In this document: positions 53,628 through 61,980 of the stretch, in pieces
Layout of the letters: every line of letters begins with the position of its first letter
How positions within the stretch are numbered: the first letter of the stretch is position 1
Assembly: GCF_001189845.1 (NCBI RefSeq)
Contig: NZ_LFLZ01000052.1
Location: 1-64,000, forward strand
Direction of reading: 5' to 3'
Length of the DNA stretch: 64,000 bases
DNA from: Bradyrhizobium tropiciagri
Lineage (GTDB): Bacteria; Pseudomonadota; Alphaproteobacteria; Rhizobiales; Xanthobacteraceae
Notes under the pieces: model-generated
What the model was told of the DNA's origin: nothing
The model's database searches: none
What the model saw: only the letters and a program-made list of their open reading frames with translations
Translations under genes and position numbers: made by a program

Positions 53628-54245
53628 ATGATCAAGAATTTTCTGCAAGAGCTGCGTACCCAGCGCTGGGATGACCATCGCTTCTACCATCACAGCCGGA
53701 TCAACCAGAGCCTGCACTTCGTCAGCGCGCTGAGCTTCCTGTTCGCCTATGTGATGCTGTTCTTCGATCCGGTCGTGTCGGCGCTGGTCGGCTGGCTGGT
53801 CTCGATGACCTCGCGCCAGGCCGGTCACTTCTTCTTCGAGCCGAAGGGGTATGACCACGTCAACCAGGCGACCCACGAGCACAAGGAAGACATCAAGGTC
53901 GGCTACAATCTGCAGCGCAAGGTCGTTCTGATGGCGATCTGGGCGCTGTCGCCGATGGTGCTGTACTTCGATCCGACCCTGTTCGGCCTGTTCAAGCCCT
54001 GGGTCACGATGGGCGACTTCACCCGCCAGGTGGCTAAGATCTGGCTCGCGGTCGGCGTCGGCGGCCTCTTGTTCCGCACCTTCCATCTGTTCTTCATCCG
54101 CGACGTCGAAACCGGCCTCGTCTGGATGACCAAGATCATCACCGACCCGTTCCACGACCTGAAGCTCTATCACAAGGCGCCGCTGTTCCTGATGAAGGGC
54201 GAGCTGATCGATCCGGGCCTCGAGAAGCACGTCAAGCACGCCTGA
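53628..54245 (+). CDS. membrane protein with Mpo1-like (DUF962) motifs
   Basis: The 205-residue protein has about four membrane helices. The N-terminal half reads FYHHSRINQSLHFVSALSFLFAY and ALVGWLVSMTSRQAGHFFFEPKG, which follow the DUF962 order (YHxxRxNxxxHFVGxPL... then GHxxFExxxPA). Mpo1 is an iron-dependent dioxygenase that alpha-oxidises 2-hydroxy fatty acids in yeast. The last 100 residues (with DVETGLVWMTKIITDPFHDLKLY) are not part of that family in my memory. The ATG at 53628 has the ribosome site GGGGGA. Confidence 0.6.
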   Translation: MIKNFLQELRTQRWDDHRFYHHSRINQSLHFVSALSFLFAYVMLFFDPVVSALVGWLVSMTSRQAGHFFFEPKGYDHVNQATHEHKEDIKVGYNLQRKVVLMAIWALSPMVLYFDPTLFGLFKPWVTMGDFTRQVAKIWLAVGVGGLLFRTFHLFFIRDVETGLVWMTKIITDPFHDLKLYHKAPLFLMKGELIDPGLEKHVKHA

Positions 54246-54275
54246 TCGTTGCTCCCAGCGTCTTCCAACTGCGTC

Positions 54276-54298
54276 ATGCCCGGGCTTGTCCCGGGCAT
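54276..54298 (+). terminator. hairpin after the Mpo1-like gene
   Basis: Perfect stem atgcccggg / cccgggcat with a five-base loop, 30 bases after the stop. The motif gtcatgcccgggc is also a common Bradyrhizobium repeat end. No T-run follows. Confidence 0.5.
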
Positions 54299-54360
54299 CA
54301 CCGTTCTTAGGCCATGTCGGATACCCTCTCGTTGAGCCGCTTCGACCGCACGACCACTTC

Positions 54361-54500
54361 ACCTCGCCCCGCTTGCGGGGAGAGGTCGGATCGCGTTAGC
54401 GATCCGGGTGAGGGGGGCTCACCGCGAGTCCGTCTGTCATATATCTTGTGGATGCAGCCCCTCACCGCAACCCTTTCCCCGCAAGAGCGGGGCGAGGGGG
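54361..54500. repeat. intergenic palindromic repeat (ctcgccccgcttgcgggg type)
   Basis: The stem ctcgccccgctt(g)cgggg and its complement ccccgcaagagcggggcgag at the far end enclose gatcgcgttagcgatc and gggtgagggg. It is a sibling of the elements at 3-83 and 45053-45166. Its right end is 20 bases from the aminotransferase stop. Confidence 0.85.
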
Positions 54501-54520
54501 GGAGAGAGCAGGGCCAGCCG

Positions 54521-56185
54521 TCAGCGCCCAAACCTCACGGCGACCATCTCTTTCAGGATCTGCCGCTTGATGTTCTTGTTGGTGAGGCCTTCCTTGTGCC
54601 ACCACCAGCCGTCGCGCTTCATCTTGTCGCAAGCCGCGACGAAGCGGTCGCTGACCTCCGCGAAATCCGCGTCGGTGTAGTTCAGGCTGAAGATCAGGCG
54701 GCCGGTGCCGACCCAGCTCAGCGCCAGCCCCTCGGCGCGCAGGTAGTATTGCAGCATCCAGTTGTAGCGGGACGGCTCGGTGTAATAGACGGTCCAGATC
54801 GACGAGATGTTGCCGACGCGAACCGGCAAGCCTTGCGCTTCGAGCCGGTCGTTGAGCGACTTGGCGCGGCCGTTCCAGGTCTCGTCCAGCCCGTTGTAGA
54901 TCGAGCGGAAGTTCGGGCTGGCGAGCCGGCTCAGGAACTCGTCCATCGCCGTCATCACGTAAGGGTGCGAGTTGAAGGTGCCGCGGGCGAAGCAGATATC
55001 GGCCGGACGGTCGTCGCGGAAGCGCCGCATCAGGTCCTTGCGACCGCACACCACGCCGACCGGAAGCCCGCCGGCAAGGCTCTTGCCGTAGGTCGCCATG
55101 TCGGCCTTGACGCCGAAATATTCCTGGGCGCCGCCGGCGGCGAGGCGGAAGCCGACGAACACCTCGTCGAAGATCAGGACGATGCCGCGCTCGGTGCAGA
55201 CCTCGCGCAGCTTGTTCAGCCATTCGGTGTAGGCGGCGCGGTCGTACCGGGAGGAGCGCGACGAATCGACCAGGGCGGAATCGCCGGGCGCGTTGCCGTT
55301 CGGATGCAGCGCCTGCAGCGGATTGACCAGCACGCAGGCGATGTCCTTGCGGGTGCGCAGCACGTGCAGGGTCTTCTCCGACATGTCGGCGAGCGTGTAG
55401 GTCTCGTGCGGCGACACCGGATTGCCGACGCCGGGCTGCACCTCGCCCCACCAGCCGTGATAGGCGCCGGCGAAGCGCACGAGGTGCGTGCGCTTGGTGT
55501 GGTAGCGCGCGAGCCGCACCGCCTGCATCACCGCCTCGGTGCCGGACATGTGGAACGAGACCTCGTCGAGACCGGAGATCTCGCAGAGCCGCTTCACGTT
55601 GTCGGCAATGATCGGGTGGTAGGGGCCGAGCACCGGACCCAGCGCATGGGCGCGCTTCTCACCCTCGGCGATGCACTCCTTGTAGAAGTCGTTGCCGAAG
55701 ATGTTGACGCCGTAGGAGCCGGTCAAGTCGTAGGAGACATTGCCGTCGAGGTCGGTGACGGTGACGCCGCGGGAGGCCTCGACGAAGGCCGAGGTGCCGA
55801 GATGCTCGCGCACCAGGCGGCTGTACTGGAACGGCACGCGATAGCTTTCGGTGAACTGCAGATCGGAGATCCGCTCCGTCACCTCGGCGGTCAGCGCGCG
55901 GCCCTTGGGATAGCGATCCTGGTAGATGCCGGCGAGGCGGAAGAAACCGTCCTGGCGCTGCATCGCGATGTCCTTCGGCGCTCCGTCGGAGCAGAAGAAC
56001 TGGTCGATGTCGAATTCGTAGTGCGGCACCATGCGCGCCACCATCTTGGACATCTTGGAATGTCCGGTCAGCGAGCGGTGCTTGGCGCGCGACAGCGCGA
56101 TGCGGGCCTGAATTTTGGGGAAAGCTGCGGCGGCGCCGGCAAGTGCGGCGGCGGACAGCGAGAGAATCGGAAGGGATGTTTCCAT
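54521..56185 (-). CDS. class III PLP-dependent aminotransferase with a hydrophobic N-terminal extension
   Basis: The 554-residue protein is about 100 longer than typical class III enzymes such as GSA aminomutase. The extra part is N-terminal: a hydrophobic segment (about residues 5-24) and a basic linker (RAKHRSLTGHSK). The core has SGTEAVMQAVRLARYHTKR, GAYHGWWGEV, the cofactor Asp in IFDEVFVGFR (Asp340) and the PLP Lys in ATYGKSLAGG (Lys368). The substrate is unknown; the extension suggests membrane association. The ATG at 56185 overlaps the start codon of the divergent decarboxylase gene; a GTG at 56251 is possible, too. Confidence 0.82.
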   Translation of the reverse strand: METSLPILSLSAAALAGAAAAFPKIQARIALSRAKHRSLTGHSKMSKMVARMVPHYEFDIDQFFCSDGAPKDIAMQRQDGFFRLAGIYQDRYPKGRALTAEVTERISDLQFTESYRVPFQYSRLVREHLGTSAFVEASRGVTVTDLDGNVSYDLTGSYGVNIFGNDFYKECIAEGEKRAHALGPVLGPYHPIIADNVKRLCEISGLDEVSFHMSGTEAVMQAVRLARYHTKRTHLVRFAGAYHGWWGEVQPGVGNPVSPHETYTLADMSEKTLHVLRTRKDIACVLVNPLQALHPNGNAPGDSALVDSSRSSRYDRAAYTEWLNKLREVCTERGIVLIFDEVFVGFRLAAGGAQEYFGVKADMATYGKSLAGGLPVGVVCGRKDLMRRFRDDRPADICFARGTFNSHPYVMTAMDEFLSRLASPNFRSIYNGLDETWNGRAKSLNDRLEAQGLPVRVGNISSIWTVYYTEPSRYNWMLQYYLRAEGLALSWVGTGRLIFSLNYTDADFAEVSDRFVAACDKMKRDGWWWHKEGLTNKNIKRQILKEMVAVRFGR

Positions 56186-57086
56186 GACAGAAGCGCTAGC
56201 CTCAGCACCTAACAAATTCATGACAGTCAAGGGCCTGATCTCGGCATTCACTCAGCAGGAAGACCTCAATTTCCTGCTAACCAACCGGATTCCGCGGGCC
56301 GCGCTGACCCGCTTCATGGGCTGGTTCTCCAAGATCGAGAACCCCTTGGTGCGCGACGCCTCGATCGCCTGCTGGAAGCTGTTCTCCGACCTCGATCTGT
56401 CGGAAGCGAAGAAGACCGAGTTCAAGAGTTTGCACGATTGCTTTACCCGTGAGCTGAAGCCGGGCCTGCGCCCGGCGGCGGCCGATCCCGCCATCATCGC
56501 GAGCCCGTCGGATGCGATCGTCGGCGCGCATGGCCGGATTGAGGACGGGCAATTGTTCCAGGTCAAGGGCGCGCCCTATTCGCTGCTTGATCTGGTCGGC
56601 GATCCCGCACTGGTCGAGCAGCATCGCAACGGCCGCTTCGTCACGCTGCGGCTGACCTCGAGCATGTATCACCGCTTCCACGCGCCGTATGATCTTGCCA
56701 TCGACAAGGTGAAGTTCATTCATGGCGACGTCTGGAACGTCAATCCGATTGCGTTGAAGCGGATCGAGCGGCTGTTCTGCAAGAACGAGCGCGCGGTGCT
56801 GCGTGCAAAACTGCCGACCGGCGAGGCGCTGACGCTGGTTCCGGTCGCCGCGATCCTTGTCGCCAGCCTTCGCCTGCATTTCCTCGACATCACGCTGAAC
56901 GCGCAGTCGCGGGGCCCGGTGGATTTCCCGTGTGACGCGCATGTGAAGAAAGGCGATGAACTCGGCTGGTTCGAGCATGGCTCGACGATTATCGTGCTCG
57001 CGCCCGACAATTTCGAGTTCTGCGACAATGTCGCCGAGGGAGCGCGGATCAAATGCGGCGAACCGCTGCTGCGAAAGCCCTCATAG
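56184..57086 (+). CDS. phosphatidylserine decarboxylase family protein
   Basis: The product has 300 residues. The self-cleavage motif appears as EHGST with pyruvoyl-forming Ser267, and the catalytic His lies in MYHRFHAP (LxxxYHR-H-P type). The Asp motif reads SPSDA rather than the usual SPxDG. It would decarboxylate phosphatidylserine to phosphatidylethanolamine, which is the substrate for PmtA. The ATG at 56184 has the ribosome site AAGGGA; a start at 56220 (MTVKGLIS) is also credible. It diverges from the aminotransferase with overlapping start codons. Confidence 0.85.
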   Translation: MTEALASAPNKFMTVKGLISAFTQQEDLNFLLTNRIPRAALTRFMGWFSKIENPLVRDASIACWKLFSDLDLSEAKKTEFKSLHDCFTRELKPGLRPAAADPAIIASPSDAIVGAHGRIEDGQLFQVKGAPYSLLDLVGDPALVEQHRNGRFVTLRLTSSMYHRFHAPYDLAIDKVKFIHGDVWNVNPIALKRIERLFCKNERAVLRAKLPTGEALTLVPVAAILVASLRLHFLDITLNAQSRGPVDFPCDAHVKKGDELGWFEHGSTIIVLAPDNFEFCDNVAEGARIKCGEPLLRKPS

Positions 57087-57107
57087 TGCCTGCAAGCGAG
57101 GTGGGCG

Positions 57108-57225
57108 CCGGTTCGCGTGAAGAATGCGCGTCAAAAAGGAAACTTTGATCGCGTTTTTCCTTCGCGTGTCATTGTTTGAGCATGATCTGCCCGGAAAACC
57201 GGTTTCCACTTTTCCGGATCATGCT
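57108..57225. repeat. intergenic two-block repeat
   Basis: First block ccggttcgcgtgaagaa..gcgcgtcaaa is the reverse complement of part of the repeat at 9275-9376. Second block gagcatgatctgcccggaaaaccgg and ccggatcatgct pair with each other as a palindrome. Such arrays are widely dispersed in Bradyrhizobium. Confidence 0.75.
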
Positions 57226-57283
57226 TTAGAATGGCTGCGATCGTCGTGCGACGATCCTAAATCGCAAACCTTTGGGATATGAG

Positions 57284-58198
57284 ATGGCGCGGACGCCTGT
57301 TCTGGCGGCGGGAGGTATTGTGCTGCGGCGGGAGGCGCCGCCGCGCTTTGCCGTCGTGCGCCTGCGCAAGCGCAATGAATGGGTGCTGCCGAAGGGCAAG
57401 CTCGACGACGGTGAGACGGCGCGCGCCGCCGCCGAGCGCGAGGTGCTGGAAGAAACCGGCCATGACGTCGACGTGCACGAGTTCCTTGGCACGCTGGTCT
57501 ATGATTCAGGCGGGCGCTCGAAGGTGGTGCATTACTGGCGCATGGATGCCGGCGGCAAGCCGGTGCGCGAATTGATGAGCGACATCAGGGAAGTCGACTG
57601 GCTGCCGCTCGATGCGGCGTTGGAGCGGCTGTCACGCGGCTATGAACGCGCGTTCCTGGAGAATGTCGGCCCGATCGCGTTGCAGGCCGCGGCGCAGGCC
57701 GAGCGCGAGCGGCGCGCGCGCTTGCGCGTTGCGTCCGCGGAACGCCGGCGTGCGCGCCTTGCCGCGGAAGAGCTGATCGTTGACACGCCCGTGGCGGTTG
57801 ACACGCCCGTGGTCGCCGATACGCCTGCGAACGCTGAAGTCCTTGTTGACTCTGAGATGACTGTGGCCGCCGAAACGCGCATTGCCACTGAAGAGGCGGC
57901 TGAGACGCCGATCGTCGTTGACGCGCCGGCGGCTGTTGAGGAGCCGGTCACGGCGGAGGCGTCCGATTTTGCGGAGACGCCGGCTGTGGATGCTGAGCCG
58001 GATCAGCCCGCGATCGCGCCGGAGCATGCCGCTACGGATGCCGGCGAAGCGGTCGAGATCGGGAACGCCTTGGAGGCGGTTGCATCGGAAGAGCCGCCAT
58101 CCGCGCGCGAGATCGAACCCGTTGCCGCGGCCGTTCAGCCGATCCCGCGCAAGAATCTGATCGAGCGCGTGCGGGACTGGCTGCGCCGCGCGGCGTGA
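57284..58198 (+). CDS. NUDIX hydrolase with a long acidic tail
   Basis: The 304-residue product has an N-terminal NUDIX domain (about 5-140) with the box GKLDDGETARAAAEREVLEETG. After a basic helix (RRARLRVASAERRRARLAAE, 143-163) come about 120 residues made almost wholly of Ala, Val, Glu, Thr, Asp and Pro with loosely repeated VDTPV/AETP units. A short helix LIERVRDWLRR ends the protein. The tail is probably disordered. The substrate is not known. The stop at 58196-58198 directly abuts the stop of the regulator on the other strand. Confidence 0.85.
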   Translation: MARTPVLAAGGIVLRREAPPRFAVVRLRKRNEWVLPKGKLDDGETARAAAEREVLEETGHDVDVHEFLGTLVYDSGGRSKVVHYWRMDAGGKPVRELMSDIREVDWLPLDAALERLSRGYERAFLENVGPIALQAAAQAERERRARLRVASAERRRARLAAEELIVDTPVAVDTPVVADTPANAEVLVDSEMTVAAETRIATEEAAETPIVVDAPAAVEEPVTAEASDFAETPAVDAEPDQPAIAPEHAATDAGEAVEIGNALEAVASEEPPSAREIEPVAAAVQPIPRKNLIERVRDWLRRAA

Positions 58199-60010
58199 TC
58201 AGCGGGACACTGCCTGCCGTCGCTCCGCCCGGGGCATGGCTGGCTGGGAAGCCTCGATTTGCTGCTGCAGGGCAACGCACTCGGCAACGCGCTTGGGCGA
58301 ACCCAGCTCGGTTGCCAGCAGCCGTGCCGCATGGACTTCGGCCACGGCGCCGCGACTATCGCCACGCTCGATCTGGAGCCTGGAAATCTGCAACCTCAAC
58401 CGTACGACCTGGACCCGCCCTTCGATGCTCGACCACAATTGGCGGGCGAGATGGAGATGCCGCATGGCTGCTTCGTGATCCTGCCGGGAGAGGGCGAGGA
58501 TCGCCTGCGCTTCGTTGGTGAGCGCGCGGATCGAGGGCATCGGCCAGCGATCCGGATTTCCCGAGAGTTCGCAGATCAATGCCTTTGCCTGACCGCTCCG
58601 ACGCGTGTGTGCCGCAACCAGCGCCAGATGCGCGAGCAGGATTCCCCGCCGTTGCAATGTCCACCAGGTCTTGCCGATCAAGCTCCGTTCCAGGCCTGCA
58701 TAGGCGGCTTCGGCTTCGCCTCTTGCGAGCAACAGCATGGCGCGGCCCGGCTCCGGGCACCAGCCCAGCGTGTAGGCCTTGTCGTAGGCGTCGAGCGCGG
58801 CGTCGTCATTGCCGATCGCAGCCAGGATGTCGCCCAGCACCCGATTGGCATCGCCCATCGACCATGGCGCATCGCTCGTCAGCCGCGCCAGCGCGTCCTG
58901 GATACGAGCCAGCGCTTCGTCGAGCGAGCCCCTGATGCCGAGCACCTCCGAGCGATGCAGCTGGCATGAACCTGTCAATTCCATGCCGCTGCTCGCACAG
59001 AAATTCTGGTAGCTCCGTGTCCACTGGTCGGCCCGTGCCCAATCTCCGAACATCCGGGCGGCCCAGAGAATGTTGCAATAGAGGCTGCCGCCCATGATCG
59101 GGTCCAGATTGTTGCTGGACAGCGCAACCGCGGCGGCATGGTCCTGATCGGCCTGTCCGCCATGCGTATCGCCGAGGCACAGCCGATAGAAGCCGCGATA
59201 GGCGAGGCTCAGCGCTTCGACGTTGAGCGCATCCTTGTATCTGACGGACGTGTAGGCGGCGTCGGCCAACGCGAGTGCCTGTTCGGGCTCGCCATCGAAC
59301 GCCGCCAGCTTCGACTGCATCCACAACAACAGGGCGGTCGTCGGAGGATCGTCTAGCTTTGAGGCCCAATCTTCCGCGCGCGCGAGCCAGCCCTTTCCGA
59401 TCGCGGCCTGTCCGCTCTCGAAATGCAGGCCCGAGAGCGCGATCGCATCGACCGCGGCTCCGGCGGCATCACCGGCCTCGCTGCGCGCGGCGACCGCGCG
59501 AACCAGAATCGGAATCGCTGCCGCAGCTTTGCCCAGGCATTGCAGCGCGAGCGCCCAATCGTGCAGGTCTTCGGCGCTCAGCTGACGGTCGTCCTTGGCA
59601 CTCTCGAACAGGGTTGCCGCCTGCAGCCACAATTGCGCGGCCGCCGCGCGGCGGGCGAGTCCGAGGGTGGCGTCGGCCTGCTTTTGGGCGATCCGTTCCG
59701 GCTGCCTGATCTCGGAATCGACAAAGAAGCGATATCCCTTGCCCGGCAGGTTTCGAACCGCGCCGTCCATGCCGCCGTGGCGAAGCGCGGCGCGCAACGA
59801 ACTCACCGCCCGCTGCAGCGAGTTGTCGGTGACCGTGACATCAGGCCAGACGGCTTCGAGGAGTTCTTCCTTGGAGATGACGCGCTCGCGGTGGCGGACG
59901 AGATAGACCAGCAAATCGAACACGCGCGGCTGCAATGCGATCTCTTGGCGCGCGCACAACAGTACGCGTCCAGCTTCATCAAGCTCGAACAGTCCAAATG
60001 AGAATGCCAT
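58199..60010 (-). CDS. winged-helix (OmpR-type) and TPR transcriptional regulator
   Basis: The 603-residue cytosolic protein has an N-terminal Trans_reg_C domain (about 1-100) with LQPRVFDLLVYLVRHRERVISKEELLEAVWP and LPGKGYRFFV, then about 450 residues of helical repeats of the TPR or MalT kind (for example WAKDRLDD..., LSSNNLDPIMGGSLYCN, YDKAYTLGWCPEPGRAM). It has no membrane helix, unlike CadC. It likely senses a ligand or partner and controls the divergent cluster at 60166. The 155-base gap 60011-60165 would hold the shared promoter. Confidence 0.85.
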   Translation of the reverse strand: MAFSFGLFELDEAGRVLLCARQEIALQPRVFDLLVYLVRHRERVISKEELLEAVWPDVTVTDNSLQRAVSSLRAALRHGGMDGAVRNLPGKGYRFFVDSEIRQPERIAQKQADATLGLARRAAAAQLWLQAATLFESAKDDRQLSAEDLHDWALALQCLGKAAAAIPILVRAVAARSEAGDAAGAAVDAIALSGLHFESGQAAIGKGWLARAEDWASKLDDPPTTALLLWMQSKLAAFDGEPEQALALADAAYTSVRYKDALNVEALSLAYRGFYRLCLGDTHGGQADQDHAAAVALSSNNLDPIMGGSLYCNILWAARMFGDWARADQWTRSYQNFCASSGMELTGSCQLHRSEVLGIRGSLDEALARIQDALARLTSDAPWSMGDANRVLGDILAAIGNDDAALDAYDKAYTLGWCPEPGRAMLLLARGEAEAAYAGLERSLIGKTWWTLQRRGILLAHLALVAAHTRRSGQAKALICELSGNPDRWPMPSIRALTNEAQAILALSRQDHEAAMRHLHLARQLWSSIEGRVQVVRLRLQISRLQIERGDSRGAVAEVHAARLLATELGSPKRVAECVALQQQIEASQPAMPRAERRQAVSR

Positions 60011-60165
60011 GTGTATAGGTCCGTGGTCGCCTGAAAAGGTTCAGGCAAAGATCAGACAATGATCAGCCCGCGGTAAGGACAGTTGGCGTCGACGGCGTCT
60101 ATAGCTGACCATGGCCGCGATCACCGCAGCCCTGCCGTTCAGCCGTCGCAACTCAGGAGATTTCG

Positions 60166-60471
60166 ATGGAACTCTATGTCATTCGCCGTCCAAGCGCTTG
60201 GGCGAACATGGGCGAACTGGAACTCGCCGGCGCAACGTCCGCGCGGATCGGCGACGAGCAGATGCCGGACCGCGTCCGCTGGATCCGCAGCTATGTGGTG
60301 CATGAGGCGGATGGTCGCATTGGCACGTTCTGCATATACGAGGCGCGTGACGGCGACTCGATCCGCGAGCATGCGCGCTGCGTCGGCATGCCGGGCGAGG
60401 AATTCTACAAGGTCGCGGCAACCGTGGTGGTGCGCGGCGATCCCGTCGAACCGCCCATTGCAGCCGAATGA
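60166..60471 (+). CDS. DUF4242 domain protein
   Basis: The 101-residue soluble ferredoxin-like protein has the family pattern MELYVIRRPSAW, WIRSYVVHEADGRIGTFCIYEARDG, REHARCVGMPGEEFYKVAATVV. Streptomyces SCO4226, a related protein, binds nickel. The role is unknown. A GGAG site precedes the ATG. It is the first gene divergent from the wHTH-TPR regulator and probably under its control. Confidence 0.88.
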   Translation: MELYVIRRPSAWANMGELELAGATSARIGDEQMPDRVRWIRSYVVHEADGRIGTFCIYEARDGDSIREHARCVGMPGEEFYKVAATVVVRGDPVEPPIAAE

Positions 60472-60551
60472 CGCCTGGCGAGGCGTCGCATGGCGCATCC
60501 CGGCCAAACCAGCATCCGGGCCGCCATTTCTATTCGATCAAGGAAACGATT

Positions 60552-60962
60552 ATGCCGATTTCATTCATGGAGTCCGTGTCAGGTTCGGTGCGAAGGCATT
60601 TTTCAATCCTGCTTTTGCGCATCCGCAGACTAGTCAATCAATCGGTCGCAGGCATGCTCGCGCACCGCGAGCGGCAAGCCAGTAGCTTGATGCCGCGCAA
60701 GCACGGCGGCCGGCGATCGAAGGCCGCCGGCATCCGCTGTTCGCAGTCGATCATTCGAAGTGCAGTGCTTGGGCTGATGCTCGCGGGGTTGTCCTCGCCC
60801 GTGTTCACGAGAGCGGAGGAGCCTGTCGTTCGCGAGCATCGCGCAGCCCTGCTGAAGCAAGCGGTCCGGACCCAGCGTAGCGGGCATGGCTGCAGGCATC
60901 GCACCGATTGGAGCATTGTTGCCGCATCCGCCATCCCGGCGCTTCTCGGCTATCGCACGTAG
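60552..60962 (+). CDS. hypothetical Arg-rich protein
   Basis: The 136-residue product is Arg/Ser-rich at the N-terminus (RRHFSILLLRIRRLVNQS, RKHGGRRSKA) and has a hydrophobic segment IIRSAVLGLMLAGLSSPVF near residue 85. The ribosome site AAGGAAA and its place between two co-directional genes support it; codon use is like its neighbours. I know no family. It might be a small membrane protein or not be real. Confidence 0.5.
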   Translation: MPISFMESVSGSVRRHFSILLLRIRRLVNQSVAGMLAHRERQASSLMPRKHGGRRSKAAGIRCSQSIIRSAVLGLMLAGLSSPVFTRAEEPVVREHRAALLKQAVRTQRSGHGCRHRTDWSIVAASAIPALLGYRT

Positions 60963-61061
60963 CGCGCAGCACATTGAAGCCACTGCACCGCACGACGCGG
61001 ATTTTCCGGCGAAGCCAGCCGCCTCGCCGCGGGCCGCGCCACTTTTTCAAAGGAGATGCAT

Positions 61062-61889
61062 ATGAATATTCAGACCGAAATGCCCGTCGTCGATCTCGCC
61101 GCCGTCAAGGCACGCCAGCAAGCCACCTGGAGTTCGGGTGACTATGCGATCGTCGGCACCACGCTTCAGATCGTCGGCGAAACGCTCTGCGAGGCCGTCG
61201 ACCTGCACAGCAATCAAATGGTGCTTGACGTCGCCGCCGGCAACGGCAATGCGACGCTCGCCGCAGCGCGGCGCTTTGCCGACGTGGTCTCGACAGACTA
61301 CGTCGCCGCGTTGCTCGAACGTGGCCGCGAGCGGGCGGCCGCCGAGCGTCTGCCCGTCACGTTCCAGGAAGCGGACGCGGAGAAGCTGCCGTTCGCCGAT
61401 GCGAGCTTCGATGTGGTGCTGTCGACCTTCGGCGTCATGTTCACCGCCGATCAGCAGCAGGCGGCGAACGAACTGCGCCGCGTCTGCCGCATCGGCGGCA
61501 AGATCGGCCTTGCGAGCTGGACGCCGGAGGGCTTCATCGGCCAGTTGTTCAAGACCATCGGGAAATATGTTCCGCCGGCGCCGGGAGTGAAATCTCCTGC
61601 GCTGTGGGGCACCGAGGCGCATCTCGGCGCCTTGTTCGGCCCGCAGGCGACGGTTGATGCCAAGCGCAGGCACTTCAATTTCCGCTACCGGTCGCGCCAG
61701 CATTTCCTCGAGATATTCCGCACCTATTACGGTCCGGTGCTGAAGGCGTTCGGCTCGATCGATCCCGTCAAGCAGCAATTGCTCGCGACCGACATGCTGG
61801 GCCTGATGGACCAGTTCAATGTCGCCAGAGACGGCACGCTGGTCATCCCCAGCGAATATCTCGAGGCTGTCATCACCAGGCGGGGCTGA
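61062..61889 (+). CDS. class I SAM-dependent methyltransferase
   Basis: The 275-residue protein has the SAM motif MVLDVAAGNGNATLAAARR, the acidic STDYVAALLERGRERA loop, EADAEKLPFADASFDVVLSTFGVMF and the C-terminal helices of the UbiE/Methyltransf_11 type. The target (small molecule or lipid) is unknown. The ATG at 61062 has the ribosome site AAGGAGA. It ends the divergent cluster DUF4242 - small protein - methyltransferase. Confidence 0.88.
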   Translation: MNIQTEMPVVDLAAVKARQQATWSSGDYAIVGTTLQIVGETLCEAVDLHSNQMVLDVAAGNGNATLAAARRFADVVSTDYVAALLERGRERAAAERLPVTFQEADAEKLPFADASFDVVLSTFGVMFTADQQQAANELRRVCRIGGKIGLASWTPEGFIGQLFKTIGKYVPPAPGVKSPALWGTEAHLGALFGPQATVDAKRRHFNFRYRSRQHFLEIFRTYYGPVLKAFGSIDPVKQQLLATDMLGLMDQFNVARDGTLVIPSEYLEAVITRRG

Positions 61890-61918
61890 CGCCCGCGGGC
61901 TATTCGTCGATCTGAGCG

Positions 61919-61946
61919 TGGCGCCGGCGTTCTCGCCGGCGCCACA
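61919..61946. terminator. strong hairpin between the methyltransferase and FecR genes
   Basis: Perfect arms gtggcgccggcg and cgccggcgccac around a four-base loop lie between two convergent genes. No T-run follows, so it may be a bidirectional terminator or only a hairpin. Confidence 0.55.
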
Positions 61947-61980
61947 TTCGTTGGTTCGATTGCAGGAGCAGTGCGATCGC

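Noticed and set aside
54314..56212. 632-residue plus-strand frame
   Set aside because: It is antisense to the aminotransferase, which has intact PLP motifs; the plus frame begins inside a repeat.
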